From a virus: DNA of 28,579 nucleotides. The stretch covers positions 1-28,579 of the IMG/VR virus record IMGVR_UViG_3300042905_001576; one strand, 5' to 3'. The notes beneath the pieces are model-generated. The model was not told the origin of the DNA and ran no database searches. It saw nothing but the letters and a program-made list of their open reading frames with translations. A program made the position numbers and the translations under genes. Within the stretch, counting starts at the first letter, position 1, and every line of letters starts with the position of its first letter. Below are positions 5,523 to 13,968 of this stretch, in pieces.

Positions 5523-5748
5523 ACCAGCTTTTTCAAAAGCAGCTTATAATGATCCTTATTTTGGTCTTGATGCATCGAACGAAGGATTAACTAAACGTGA
5601 ATATTTTGCAGCTATTGCAATGCAAGGAATAATAACTAATAAGGATGGACTTGATATTAAAATTGAATACATTGTTGAAAGTGCGGTTGATGTAGCAGAT
5701 GCTTTGATTGAAGAACTAAACAAAACAAAGACGAATGAAAAAAAATAA
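5503..5748 (+). CDS. Small conserved phage protein (GLTKREYFAAIAMQG type)
   Basis: An 81-residue acidic, helical protein. The central GLTKREYFAAIAMQG (28-42) followed by a Val/Ala-rich helix (VDVADALIEELNK) is a pattern I recall in many small phage proteins of both Proteobacteria and Bacteroidota, usually annotated hypothetical. Its start lies 20 bases inside the resolvase gene, a tight overlap that suggests coupled translation. No membrane segment or metal site. Function unknown. Confidence 0.75.
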   Translation: MKTNGNEPAFSKAAYNDPYFGLDASNEGLTKREYFAAIAMQGIITNKDGLDIKIEYIVESAVDVADALIEELNKTKTNEKK

Positions 5749-6022
5749 TGAAATGATAGATGGCATTAGTGTTGCTACATGGAAAGAAATTGAAAAAATT
5801 TCTAAGCAATATCCTAAACCTGTCAGATATGCTGAAGGTACGGTAGCAAAATTAACTATCCTTAAATTTTATCTTGAGCCTTTAATGAAAGATGAAAGGC
5901 CACCAATGGATATGATGGAGCCTGGGAGAATGATAACCATAGCATACAAATTTTACAAAGAGTCAGACGGTGAAAATATTAGAAATTTATCGTTAACTTT
6001 ATTAAATAAATTTATAAATTAG
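5735..6022 (+). CDS. Hypothetical protein, 95 residues
   Basis: Last gene of the right-going block, overlapping its predecessor by 14 bases. The product has an amphipathic first half (WKEIEKISKQYPKPVRYAEG), a Met/Pro-rich loop with MDMMEPGRM, and a final helix. It is soluble, with slightly basic ends. A second Met at residue 7 (5753) would avoid the overlap, so the exact start is uncertain. I do not recognise it. The terminator 33 bases after its stop separates it from the converging late operon. Confidence 0.7.
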   Translation: MKKNNEMIDGISVATWKEIEKISKQYPKPVRYAEGTVAKLTILKFYLEPLMKDERPPMDMMEPGRMITIAYKFYKESDGENIRNLSLTLLNKFIN

Positions 6023-6054
6023 GTTGATTACGTTTGTTAATTAGTGGTAATATC

Positions 6055-6082
6055 GGGGTAACATTTGCGTTGCCCCCTTTTT
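6055..6082 (+). terminator. Terminator at the convergent early/late boundary
   Basis: GGGGTAAC (6055-6062) pairs with GTTGCCCC (6069-6076), with one G-U pair and a six-base loop ATTTGC; C and five T residues follow (6077-6082). It ends right-going transcription two bases before the stop codon of the left-going endolysin gene. In the opposite direction the hairpin lacks a good U tract. Confidence 0.8.
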
Positions 6083-6084
6083 AT

Positions 6085-6750
6085 TTAAAAATTTACTAAA
6101 CCTATTTTTGTTGCGTATTCAAAAACAGCTCTAGCGTGACACAAAGCTATTTTATTTTGAAAGTCTGTATCAAACATTAATTTCGCATCGTGATAGTTGG
6201 TAAAAAATCCATTTTCAGACAAAACCGCAGGCATATTAGTTTGAGTTAAAACATGAAATCTAGCTTCTTTGTCGTGGTCTCCGTCGGTTGTATCAGGCCT
6301 AAAAATCCAATTAGGCAAATTTTGTTTTACTTCTTTAAATAAAATTTCTGCGTAAATATCGGATTTGGTTTGTCCTGGGGATGTAAACACCTCCCATCCT
6401 CTAGCACTTTTGTTTTCGGCTGCGTTTCCGTGAATGCTTAAATACAAAGATGCCTTATAATTTTTAGCCGCAAAATTCGCTTTATTTACCCTTTTGGTTA
6501 GTGATGTGTCTAACACTTCATCGTAAACTTTCATAGTTATAAAGCCCCAGTCATTTAAATATTGTTCAATATATTGCACAACGGCCCTGTTAAACACACC
6601 TTCAAAAAACCATCCATAGGAATGAAAGCTGCCATTATTGTGTTGCGCACACTTAGCAGGGTAGGTAGTATATCCATTAGGTAATTTTACCTTAGGATTA
6701 ATACCTCCATGACCAGCATCTAAAAAAATACAAAATTCATTTTTATTCAT
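6085..6750 (-). CDS. N-acetylmuramoyl-L-alanine amidase endolysin (Amidase_3)
   Basis: A 221-residue zinc amidase of the Amidase_3 family, cutting the bond between N-acetylmuramic acid and the stem peptide. Visible signatures are FLDAGHGG (His14), Glu50 in FFEGVFNR, SIHGNA (His107) as the third zinc ligand, and VLSENGFFTN with catalytic Glu179. No signal peptide and no separate cell-wall-binding domain are present, as is normal for phages of Gram-negative hosts whose endolysin exits through a holin. It is the last gene of the late operon, downstream of the holin and one unknown gene. A 7-bp-arm hairpin precedes its start. Confidence 0.92.
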   Translation of the reverse strand: MNKNEFCIFLDAGHGGINPKVKLPNGYTTYPAKCAQHNNGSFHSYGWFFEGVFNRAVVQYIEQYLNDWGFITMKVYDEVLDTSLTKRVNKANFAAKNYKASLYLSIHGNAAENKSARGWEVFTSPGQTKSDIYAEILFKEVKQNLPNWIFRPDTTDGDHDKEARFHVLTQTNMPAVLSENGFFTNYHDAKLMFDTDFQNKIALCHARAVFEYATKIGLVNF

Positions 6751-6765
6751 AATTTACAATTTTAA

Positions 6766-6793
6766 AGGGAGGCATAAATCAATATACCTCCCT
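6766..6793 (-). promoter_or_regulatory. Hairpin in the endolysin leader
   Basis: AGGGAGG and CCTCCCT arms (6766-6772 and 6787-6793) flank a 14-base AT-rich loop. On the left-going transcript the second arm is followed by UUUAAAAUU, so it could be a weak attenuator or an mRNA-stability element ahead of the amidase gene (start 6750). The purine-rich arm AGGGAGG resembles a Shine-Dalgarno sequence but would be sequestered in the stem. Confidence 0.5.
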
Positions 6794-6825
6794 GAAGCCG
6801 CATAAGGTAGCGAATCTGTCTGCGC

Positions 6826-7119
6826 CTATAACTTAAATCCGATTAACGAAAAAGCTGCGGAAATCAAAGAAAATTTAGAAGGCAAACTCACCGAAATCTC
6901 TTTCCCAGCACATTCGCGGCTTGTTTCTTTAATTTTATCCCAAATGATTTGAGCAAGTTGGATATATTGCCTCCATGTGAACTTGACTTTATTACCTTCC
7001 ATAAAAATGTTCACCTCTCCTGCTAGCTCCGCAAAGTTCATTGAGTAACAAGCTATATCGCCAAGCGGTGACTTTACTGTGTCTGCATTTTTAAGGGCAT
7101 CTTTTAAATTAGTCTGCAT
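6826..7119 (-). CDS. Hypothetical protein of the lysis cassette, 97 residues
   Basis: It lies between holin and endolysin genes. The product is soluble-looking: an amino-terminal helix (LKDALKNAD), SPLGDIACYSMNFAELAGEV, FTWRQYIQLAQIIWDKIKE (48-66), and a hydrophobic, Phe/Leu-rich end (SLISAAFSLIGFKL) too short for a sure membrane span. There is no lipobox or signal, so a spanin is not supported. Candidate roles are holin regulator or a chaperone of lysis proteins, by position only. Ten bases separate its start from the holin stop. Confidence 0.7.
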   Translation of the reverse strand: MQTNLKDALKNADTVKSPLGDIACYSMNFAELAGEVNIFMEGNKVKFTWRQYIQLAQIIWDKIKETSRECAGKEISVSLPSKFSLISAAFSLIGFKL

Positions 7120-7129
7120 ATTATTTATT

Positions 7130-7534
7130 TTAACGATTAAAAAAACGTGTGATTAAAACGCCAAGATTTACACCTGTTATACGTTTTATATTTTCTGAAA
7201 TAGAATAAAGTTCCACGGTTGCAATTAAAAACGCTGCCATGTACGTAATGTTGAAAGGAAGGCTAAAAGTATTTCTTGCACCTTCGAAAATAAGGATAGC
7301 ACAAAAATACACCACTATTTTTTCTATGGTACGATAAAGACCACGGCTATTTATCTTTTGCCCTTCCTTCTTTGCCGCAATGATTCCCGTTGCCATGTCA
7401 GCAAAAACAACAAATACCGTAAATATCAAAAATCCCTTAATAGGAACAAAGAATGAAAATATCCATCCGCAACAAATGGCATACGTTATTTTCTCCCATC
7501 CAAGATGCAAAAGGTTGATTAAGGTTGCTTTCAT
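7130..7534 (-). CDS. Holin (Phage_holin_4_1 / toxin-secretion holin family)
   Basis: A 134-residue membrane protein with hydrophobic segments at about 18-30, 33-53, 70-86 and 95-110. Family marks are the Asp-Met-Ala-Thr-Gly-Ile turn (46-51), AAKKEGQKINSRGLYRT (53-69) with the positively charged loop, a Lys-Ile-Val-Tyr helix (72-76), and VELYSISENIKRITG (107-121), matching the E-x-x-SI-x-EN signature of this holin class. It forms the membrane lesion releasing the amidase. It overlaps its upstream neighbour by one base. Three or four spans with a charged tail fit the family. Confidence 0.85.
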   Translation of the reverse strand: MKATLINLLHLGWEKITYAICCGWIFSFFVPIKGFLIFTVFVVFADMATGIIAAKKEGQKINSRGLYRTIEKIVVYFCAILIFEGARNTFSLPFNITYMAAFLIATVELYSISENIKRITGVNLGVLITRFFNR

Positions 7535-8130
7535 TATTCAAGTTTTATTAGCCTAACACCACCGTCCACGGTTGCAAATTTGCCGTCAGCATATTTATAC
7601 AAGTCGTATTTAATACCGTTAAAGGCAAAGGAAACTTGATTGGTAAATGTAGATAAAAGTAAGTTGGTAGAAATCGTGTACACCTTGCCATTGTCTGGGT
7701 TAAATATAAGCCGTTTGTTTACATTTAACTCAATCTTACCATCAATAATTTCACCGTTAAAATTTAACTTCCAGTCGCCCAAAAACTTTGCCGTATCTCT
7801 TTGAGCCGTTGTAAAATAGACAGGCTTACCACTAATTTGAACGTGCAAGTCATTGTAGTAATTAATCCTTTGTACGGCTTTGCCCTTTGTGATAATAGGC
7901 TTTGCATGAATAGCAATCGTGTTGCTTTGCCTTTCGGCATCGGTAACAAGGCTTTGAATGGCAGTTGCAGAATCGCCCAATATTTGCTTTGAGCCTGTCA
8001 CGGTGCTATCCGACAAAGTCGTTTGCTGAATAATGTAATAAATGTTGCCTTGCTTTTGAATGTAAACAGTGTCTTTGACAACGTCTTGGGCAAAGGAAAA
8101 CAAGGGAAGGAATAAAAATAGGTATCTCAT
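7534..8130 (-). CDS. Exported-looking protein between fibre and holin genes
   Basis: The frame is open from an ATG at 8166, but the ATG at 8130 is far better. It comes one base after the upstream TAA (8134-8132) and begins a classic signal peptide, MRYLFLFLPLFSFAQD. The 198-residue product has a presumed cleavage after the Phe-Ala-Gln stretch, then Thr/Gln-rich segments, a short helix, and a beta-rich carboxyl half (WKLNFNGEIIDGKIELNV, DGKFATVDGG). No enzyme motif is recognised. Position after two fibre genes suggests an accessory fibre, adhesin or secreted lysis factor. A Sec signal on a late phage protein is unusual and shared with the fibre upstream. Confidence 0.75.
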   Translation of the reverse strand: MRYLFLFLPLFSFAQDVVKDTVYIQKQGNIYYIIQQTTLSDSTVTGSKQILGDSATAIQSLVTDAERQSNTIAIHAKPIITKGKAVQRINYYNDLHVQISGKPVYFTTAQRDTAKFLGDWKLNFNGEIIDGKIELNVNKRLIFNPDNGKVYTISTNLLLSTFTNQVSFAFNGIKYDLYKYADGKFATVDGGVRLIKLE

Positions 8131-8131
8131 T

Positions 8132-9958
8132 TTATTTATTTTCGAGGTTAATAATTCTTTGTTCAAGGGCTTTGATCAGGGCTTGTTGTTGCTGGATAGC
8201 TTTTGTTAAAATAGGAATAATACTTTGATAATCTACTCCCATATATTCATCAAAGTGTACGCTTTCTGGAATAATAACGCCAATGTCCTGGGCGATAAAA
8301 CCGAGTTGATGTTCACCATTACTTTTATACGTATAACTAACTGGCATTATTTGCATAATTTCATTTAAGCCATAATTAATACTTTTAATTTCGTTTTTTA
8401 AATTATAATCGGATCTCGTTGTATATCCAGCAGCAGAAACACGCCCACCGACATATAAGCTATCGTTAACAGTTAAGCGATAATTTGCCTGTGGCGCATT
8501 CGTTCCTATTGCTACGCTTCCTGCAACTGTCGTTCCTGTGCCACTTGCACCAGTTATAAATAAAACATTTTGGTAAACGCCTTGATTTGAGCCATTCGAG
8601 ACAGGCAAGTCAATTTGATTGCCAATAGCAACGTTGCCAGAGGCTGCAAATCGAATATTGTCAGCTGCATAAGTACCAATGGCAATATTGTTTGAGCCTG
8701 TTAATGTGTCGCCAACGGTTGTATTGTTCATTGAACTTATACCAATTGCCACATTATCAGTTCCTGTAGTATTATTTCCACCAGCACTTGTGCCATAAAA
8801 ATTATTATTAGATCCTGATATATTATTTACGCCAGCTGATGCACCAAAAAAATTATTATTAGATCCATTTCTATTATTTTGACCAGCTCCTAAGCTAAAA
8901 AAATTATTATTAGCAGCGGTTGTATTATTTAATCCAGCATTAAAGCCAAAAAAATTATTATTAGAACCAATAGTATTTCTTAAACCAGCATTTGTTCCAA
9001 AAAAATTATTATTTCCAGATGCTGTATTGAAAAGTCCTGCGTTTATACCAAAAAAATTATTACTAGTACCAATAGTATTTCTTAAACCAGCATTTGTTCC
9101 AAAAAAATTATTATTTGCCCCTGTAGTTCTTAATCCACCGCCTCCAATAGCAATTGTTGAAGAATTTGGCATCCTTAATGAATTATATAATACTGTAGAA
9201 TTATTTTCTTGCCCTGCAAATATAACAGGTGCACTTCCTGTTATTTCAACAATACTTACATTATCAAGATCACCTGTAAATGATGAAGTCGTAAATCGAA
9301 AGCCACCCGTTGCACTTGTTGGTAATAATAAAATTACATTTGCCGTTGCACTATGTAAAGGCAAATTTAAACTTACATCACCTATCGTTGCAGTTAATGT
9401 ACCAGCCGAATAACTTGTAACCGTGTAAGTAATTTCATAGGCATTTCCACTTGTAATAGTCAATGCAGGTGTGTAAGTCAAATTGCCAGTTGCTGCCGTT
9501 GCTATTGCTTGTGCGCCGTTAAATGTCCATCCTGTGCCACGCGTCCAATTTGTTGTATCGGCTGCAAATGTTTGTGTTGCTACAACCGTTGTTCTTGATA
9601 GATCTTGACTATTTTTTAATATTAAATTTGAAGTCAATGTCTTTACCCCATTTACCGTTTGCGCTCCATAGGTATTTACATATGCAATTAAACTTGTATC
9701 ACTACCACCTGCAATACTCCAAACATTGGTATTTCTTTTATAATGGAAAAACCTATGATTCACTGTGTCAAGAATGATATACGCGCTTGTATCACTTGAG
9801 GGTGTAATAATGCCCGTGTCCGCAAGTACGCCCCGATAAATAAGCCCATCGGCAGTGCTCTGTTCTCCAAGCGTTATCTTTTGATTGCCGTTGCTCGGAT
9901 ACTGTGCCAAAGCAAAGCAAGGCAAAAGGAAGAGGAAAAGGGGAAGGGGTTGTTTCAT
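8132..9958 (-). CDS. Tail fibre/spike with 17-residue repeats and S74 intramolecular chaperone
   Basis: A 608-residue receptor-binding candidate. In order: signal-like leader LFLFLLPCFALAQ (7-19); an N-terminal module similar to that of the 1332-residue fibre (TADGLIYRG, YIILDTVN, NVWSIAGG); a jelly-roll-like module (about 128-240) also found in the tail hub; seven 17-residue repeats of the NNNFFGxNAGLxN type (281-400), reminiscent of trimeric adhesin head repeats; more IAIG/VAIG adhesin-like turns; and a carboxyl Peptidase_S74 domain. There SDYNLKNEI supplies Ser516 and Lys521, the Ser-Lys pair expected to self-cleave after trimer folding. A coiled coil (ALIKALEQRIINLEN) closes the chain. 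Confidence 0.88.
   Translation of the reverse strand: MKQPLPLFLFLLPCFALAQYPSNGNQKITLGEQSTADGLIYRGVLADTGIITPSSDTSAYIILDTVNHRFFHYKRNTNVWSIAGGSDTSLIAYVNTYGAQTVNGVKTLTSNLILKNSQDLSRTTVVATQTFAADTTNWTRGTGWTFNGAQAIATAATGNLTYTPALTITSGNAYEITYTVTSYSAGTLTATIGDVSLNLPLHSATANVILLLPTSATGGFRFTTSSFTGDLDNVSIVEITGSAPVIFAGQENNSTVLYNSLRMPNSSTIAIGGGGLRTTGANNNFFGTNAGLRNTIGTSNNFFGINAGLFNTASGNNNFFGTNAGLRNTIGSNNNFFGFNAGLNNTTAANNNFFSLGAGQNNRNGSNNNFFGASAGVNNISGSNNNFYGTSAGGNNTTGTDNVAIGISSMNNTTVGDTLTGSNNIAIGTYAADNIRFAASGNVAIGNQIDLPVSNGSNQGVYQNVLFITGASGTGTTVAGSVAIGTNAPQANYRLTVNDSLYVGGRVSAAGYTTRSDYNLKNEIKSINYGLNEIMQIMPVSYTYKSNGEHQLGFIAQDIGVIIPESVHFDEYMGVDYQSIIPILTKAIQQQQALIKALEQRIINLENK
8759..9118 (-). repeat. Seven 51-bp tandem repeats in the fibre gene
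   Basis: The anchor AATTATTATT (or a one-base variant) recurs at 8800, 8851, 8902, 8953, 9004, 9055 and 9106, exactly 51 bp apart, encoding 17-residue units. Two units are joined by a 49-bp perfect match (8966-9014 and 9068-9116, 102 bp apart), a sign of recent internal duplication. Spacing is in frame, so copy-number change would preserve the protein. Confidence 0.92.
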
Positions 9959-9969
9959 GTTTATGTTTT

Positions 9970-12900
9970 TTATAAATTTATAACACTTATTGTAAAACTA
10001 CCAGAAGAAGGATTTACTGCAGAAGATGAATAATTGTTAAATCTTATTTTAACTGTATTTGCAGCTGATACCCATGCGGTATAATTAGTATTTGCAGGAG
10101 CTGAACCATCTGGCACTCCTAATAATACAGGCTGTCCAACAGATACACCAGTTAGAGTAAATGTTAAATCACTTGAAGATTGTGCGTTTGTATTAGGAAA
10201 ATCAGTACCAACTGTTATACTTCTTTTTATATCTAATGATATTACAGGATTAGTGCCTCCAGTCGATAAAATAGGTAATGATGCCGTAACACTTGAGACA
10301 CCTCCTGAGCTTACACCAATAGCCGTTCTAAAATCCGCTGCGCTTAAAGCACTTACAGTGTTATCAGCGTTAAATCTTGGAAAGGTAATCGCTGAAGGAT
10401 TAGTAAGCATAAACATATTTTGTCCTAAAGTTGTGCCACCTAAATCAATCCTAATGCCTTCAGCAGTCCTTTGGCTAACTGTGTTATTTGCGTTGTATCT
10501 TATAAAAGATACTTGGTCTATGTCTGGTAAGGTAAAAACATTGGAACCTCTTACCGTTGCGCCTAATGCCGTTCTTGCGGTTGAGGCAGAGTTTGCACCC
10601 GTGCCACCATTTGTTATGGCTAATATTCCCCCTAATGTAACTACTCCAGTTGATGCCGTATTTGGTGTAAATCCCGTTGTTCCTGCGCTAAATGAAGTAA
10701 CCGATGAACCTATTGTTTGAGTAGATAATAATCCTGTTGAACTTGCAACTACCATTCTTGTACCCGTGCCTGCAAGCGAGGTAAATTCATTGAAATTATA
10801 ATCATTAATTAATTTAGCGTTAGGAATGGTTATTCCATCCCACCTTAATAATGATTGCCCAATATACGAACTACTAGAAAAAATTGGTATATATGAATTT
10901 GAGCCAACGCCTGAAATATTTCCTGCCCCTATTGCAGTTCTGGTATCAGCTGCATTTAAAAGGGTTATTGTGTTGTTTGTATTAACTTTAATAAATTTAT
11001 CAGATACGCTATTTGTAATCCCAAACAATAATTTTCCTTGTGCCGTTGCGCCTAAATTTGTTAATGCTCCATCGGCTGTAGTTGCACCCGTACCACCATT
11101 TAATAAAGGTAAAGCTGTACCACTGTATGTAAGTGCTAAAGTGCCGCTTGTTGTAACAGGTGAACCGCTTACATTAAATATAGAAGGTGCGGTTAAACCT
11201 ACACTTGTAACGGTACCAGTTCCTCCACCTCCTCCGCTGTATTGTGGAATATTTAAAGTACTACCTATTAATGTAGCTGCTCCACTTGTGCCCGTTGTGG
11301 TTAGTGTAATATTGTTTTGTTTTGCCGCAAATCTTGAAGTAAGATTTAATAAAGATGTATCAGCATCTCGAAAATACGGTGATAACATATCTAAAGTATC
11401 AGATATATTAACTTTATTATTAAAAGTATTCCAATCAGTTGATGTCAAAAAACCATTTACGGAGGTTGTTGCCTGTGTTATAGATAAAGTCCTATTAGCC
11501 GTCAAATTACCTCCCCCTTGTAATGGCGCCGTTGTTGCTATAGTTATTGTGCTATTTGCTGGCGTAAATCCTAAAGCGGCTTGTTTGTTATTAAATGTAG
11601 TCCAATCAGTTGAAGTTAAATACCCATTTCTTGCGCTTGTTGCACTTAATAATTCTATTGTTGGAGTAGTTGTGTTATTGTCTATTGAAATTGGATTACC
11701 CGAAGTAGTTGCAGCATTTACCGTTGTGACAGTACCTGCACCAATAGCACTCCTAAAGTTAGTAGCCGTTAAAGCCGAAACAGTATTATCAGCGTTAAAC
11801 CTCGGAAAAGTTATTGCCGAAGGATTTGTTAAGGTAAACATTGATTGTCCAATAGTTGTACCTCCTAGGCTTGTGCGGCCCGTAGATGGCAATAAATCAG
11901 TGCTACCTCCGTCCCATTTTAATCTATCAGTAAATGCGGTATTCCAATTACTCGAATTATTTGGAATAGATGAGGCCCAAGTTGAACCTGTTGAAAGGGC
12001 TATGCCTGCATCTGGGTAAATAGGATTTGGAAACACACCTGTATTTATTGAACCAATACCACTTACTGTGGCTACGGTGTAATTAGCTCCTACCTTAAAT
12101 GACGTGGAAACAATGGTAATTTTATTTGTGTCAGTTAAATTATATTGGTCGTTATTCAATAGTTGTCCATTCCTAAATACCAAAATATATGCCTTTAATT
12201 GAATGGGAAATTTTGGCGTAATTGTCCAAGTCAAAACACTTGATAAAGCTGGTTGATATTCTTGTTTTAAAATTTTTATTGTATCATTTCCAATAGCTAC
12301 ATTAATCGAATCTTGCAACCTTGCGTAAATAGTTGACGTATCTAAACGCAAAGTTCCCGTCGTTGTTATTGTACCGCCAAGTAAACCAAAACCAGAACCA
12401 ACGCTTGTAACAGTACCCGTTCCTTTTGCATCTATTCTATTTGATAATGATATAGTATCAGATGGATTTAATTTTGATGCAAATCTTGTAGTAAGATTTA
12501 ATAAACTTGTATCTGTTAACTCCATTAATACAGATAAATCAGCCGACACCGTGCCCGTGGTTGTGATTGGATTAGGTGATACAAGTATTCCCGTACCACC
12601 TGAAATTGAGGTAAGGCTTCCCGATCCTCCACCCGAACCTGCACCACCACCACGGGGAAAAATTACCGTATAATTATCGTTAACTTTGAATGATGAAGCT
12701 GAAATAACCACGCTTGTTGACGTTGGTACGGTGTATTGAGAAGGTAATAAGATTTGTCCGTTGCGATACACTTGAATAAAGGTAACTCCCCCGGGAATTA
12801 AAGTGTCTGTTTGTGTCCAAGTTAAGGTTGACGTTGTTACGCCTGTACTATAATCCTGTCTTGCATATAATCTACCCGTTGTGTCCGCGTATGCTTTGGT

Positions 12901-13968
12901 TGCATAGTTGGCTAACATTGCAGCCGTATCACTTACTAAAAGAGCCGCGGTTGTATCTCTCCATAAACCACCTGAATAATATAAAGAGGCATTTGTAACT
13001 GGCGAAGAAATAGCCACATCATGAAGCTCGTTTAATTTATAACCCGATGCTACACGAATGGCAATAGTACCATTATTTGAACTTGAATTTATACAAAAAC
13101 CGATAGGCATATCAAGATTTGGCGCAATAGGTTCCACGTCCGTCCATACACCTGCCACTGTTGGCGAAGGGTAAAGGATTGCACCTGCCGCAAAGGTATC
13201 AGTGTTGACTTGCCTTATTTTACCAAATGAAATAACGTAACCGTCTTCCCCGTCGGTTAAATCATGTGCCGTTATTCCTAATAAATACTTTGCATCTATT
13301 GTGCCGTTGGCTATGAACTTCGCAACTGTTATTCTGCCACTTGCTCCCACCGTGCCATTAGCATAAACGATACTGCCTTTTGTAATGGTTGAACCCGTTT
13401 GATTTTTTACAAGCCAAAAGTTTTTAAAGCCTATTTCATTGGGCACAGCATCATACATTCCCAAAACAACCGTTCCAAGTTCATTGTCCCATCGCATTTT
13501 AGCCGTGTCCACATTGTTAGGCGGTGCACTTGTTTTGAAAAATAATGAATCAATAGGTTGTGCAAAAGCACCGCCACCTACTTGATTCCAAACATTAGAA
13601 GTAAAATCAAATGAGTATATTTTTAGGTTAACGGTATCAAGAATTACCCATGCGTTTTGATTTGATACCGGTTGAATAGATGATGTGTCGGAAATTGAAC
13701 CACGCCATACGAGACCGTCCGCGGTAGTCTGGAAACCTAATCTTTGTTTGTTGGTATTTGTTGGAAATTGGGCGAAGGCAATAGTAAACGAAAGTAAAAG
13801 TAATATAGATAGTGTTTCTCTCTTTTTTGGCAATTTTACTTTGTCAACTACTTTGCCGATAAACTTTCTTGCAATTCCCATGACTAATTCCTCTGCTAAA
13901 ACTTTGCCAATATTGCCAACGGCTTTTAAAAACTTCCTTTCTTTCTTTGGTGCTTTTATCTCTTCCAT
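9970..13968 (-). CDS. Large multidomain tail fibre (1332 residues)
   Basis: Start chosen because ATG 13968 shares a base with the preceding stop (TAATG). The amino end is a basic amphipathic helix (1-50), then a signal-like hydrophobic segment SILLLLSFTIAFAQ (54-67), then a module related to the neighbouring fibre (TTADGLVWRG, WVILDTVN, NVWNQVGGG). A capsid-fibre-like beta region follows. Two copies of a RNGQ module lie near 370-440 and 570-640, STDWxTFNNK repeats near 784 and 841, two NGGTG repeats (about 956 and 1117), and four 40-residue NADNTVSxLTAxxFRxAIGAG-type repeats. Gly/Ser/Thr-rich linkers join the parts. The architecture fits a long trimeric side or tip fibre; receptor unknown. 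A beta-sandwich ends the chain. Confidence 0.85.
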   Translation of the reverse strand: MEEIKAPKKERKFLKAVGNIGKVLAEELVMGIARKFIGKVVDKVKLPKKRETLSILLLLSFTIAFAQFPTNTNKQRLGFQTTADGLVWRGSISDTSSIQPVSNQNAWVILDTVNLKIYSFDFTSNVWNQVGGGAFAQPIDSLFFKTSAPPNNVDTAKMRWDNELGTVVLGMYDAVPNEIGFKNFWLVKNQTGSTITKGSIVYANGTVGASGRITVAKFIANGTIDAKYLLGITAHDLTDGEDGYVISFGKIRQVNTDTFAAGAILYPSPTVAGVWTDVEPIAPNLDMPIGFCINSSSNNGTIAIRVASGYKLNELHDVAISSPVTNASLYYSGGLWRDTTAALLVSDTAAMLANYATKAYADTTGRLYARQDYSTGVTTSTLTWTQTDTLIPGGVTFIQVYRNGQILLPSQYTVPTSTSVVISASSFKVNDNYTVIFPRGGGAGSGGGSGSLTSISGGTGILVSPNPITTTGTVSADLSVLMELTDTSLLNLTTRFASKLNPSDTISLSNRIDAKGTGTVTSVGSGFGLLGGTITTTGTLRLDTSTIYARLQDSINVAIGNDTIKILKQEYQPALSSVLTWTITPKFPIQLKAYILVFRNGQLLNNDQYNLTDTNKITIVSTSFKVGANYTVATVSGIGSINTGVFPNPIYPDAGIALSTGSTWASSIPNNSSNWNTAFTDRLKWDGGSTDLLPSTGRTSLGGTTIGQSMFTLTNPSAITFPRFNADNTVSALTATNFRSAIGAGTVTTVNAATTSGNPISIDNNTTTPTIELLSATSARNGYLTSTDWTTFNNKQAALGFTPANSTITIATTAPLQGGGNLTANRTLSITQATTSVNGFLTSTDWNTFNNKVNISDTLDMLSPYFRDADTSLLNLTSRFAAKQNNITLTTTGTSGAATLIGSTLNIPQYSGGGGGTGTVTSVGLTAPSIFNVSGSPVTTSGTLALTYSGTALPLLNGGTGATTADGALTNLGATAQGKLLFGITNSVSDKFIKVNTNNTITLLNAADTRTAIGAGNISGVGSNSYIPIFSSSSYIGQSLLRWDGITIPNAKLINDYNFNEFTSLAGTGTRMVVASSTGLLSTQTIGSSVTSFSAGTTGFTPNTASTGVVTLGGILAITNGGTGANSASTARTALGATVRGSNVFTLPDIDQVSFIRYNANNTVSQRTAEGIRIDLGGTTLGQNMFMLTNPSAITFPRFNADNTVSALSAADFRTAIGVSSGGVSSVTASLPILSTGGTNPVISLDIKRSITVGTDFPNTNAQSSSDLTFTLTGVSVGQPVLLGVPDGSAPANTNYTAWVSAANTVKIRFNNYSSSAVNPSSGSFTISVINL

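Noticed and set aside
8759-9118. CRISPR-like regular repeats
   Set aside because: The 51-bp period is in frame, repeats are contiguous without unique spacers, and they encode a consistent 17-residue fibre motif.
10826-12019. A 397-codon open frame on the + strand inside the large fibre gene
   Set aside because: Its product is a low-complexity Val/Pro/Leu-rich string, the opposite strand encodes a coherent repetitive fibre in a continuous operon, and similar antisense frames occur wherever the fibre is Thr/Gly/Asn-rich.
8132-13968. Diversity-generating retroelement target in the fibre genes
   Set aside because: No reverse transcriptase, no template/variable repeat pair with adenine-specific changes and no C-type lectin end are visible in the window.
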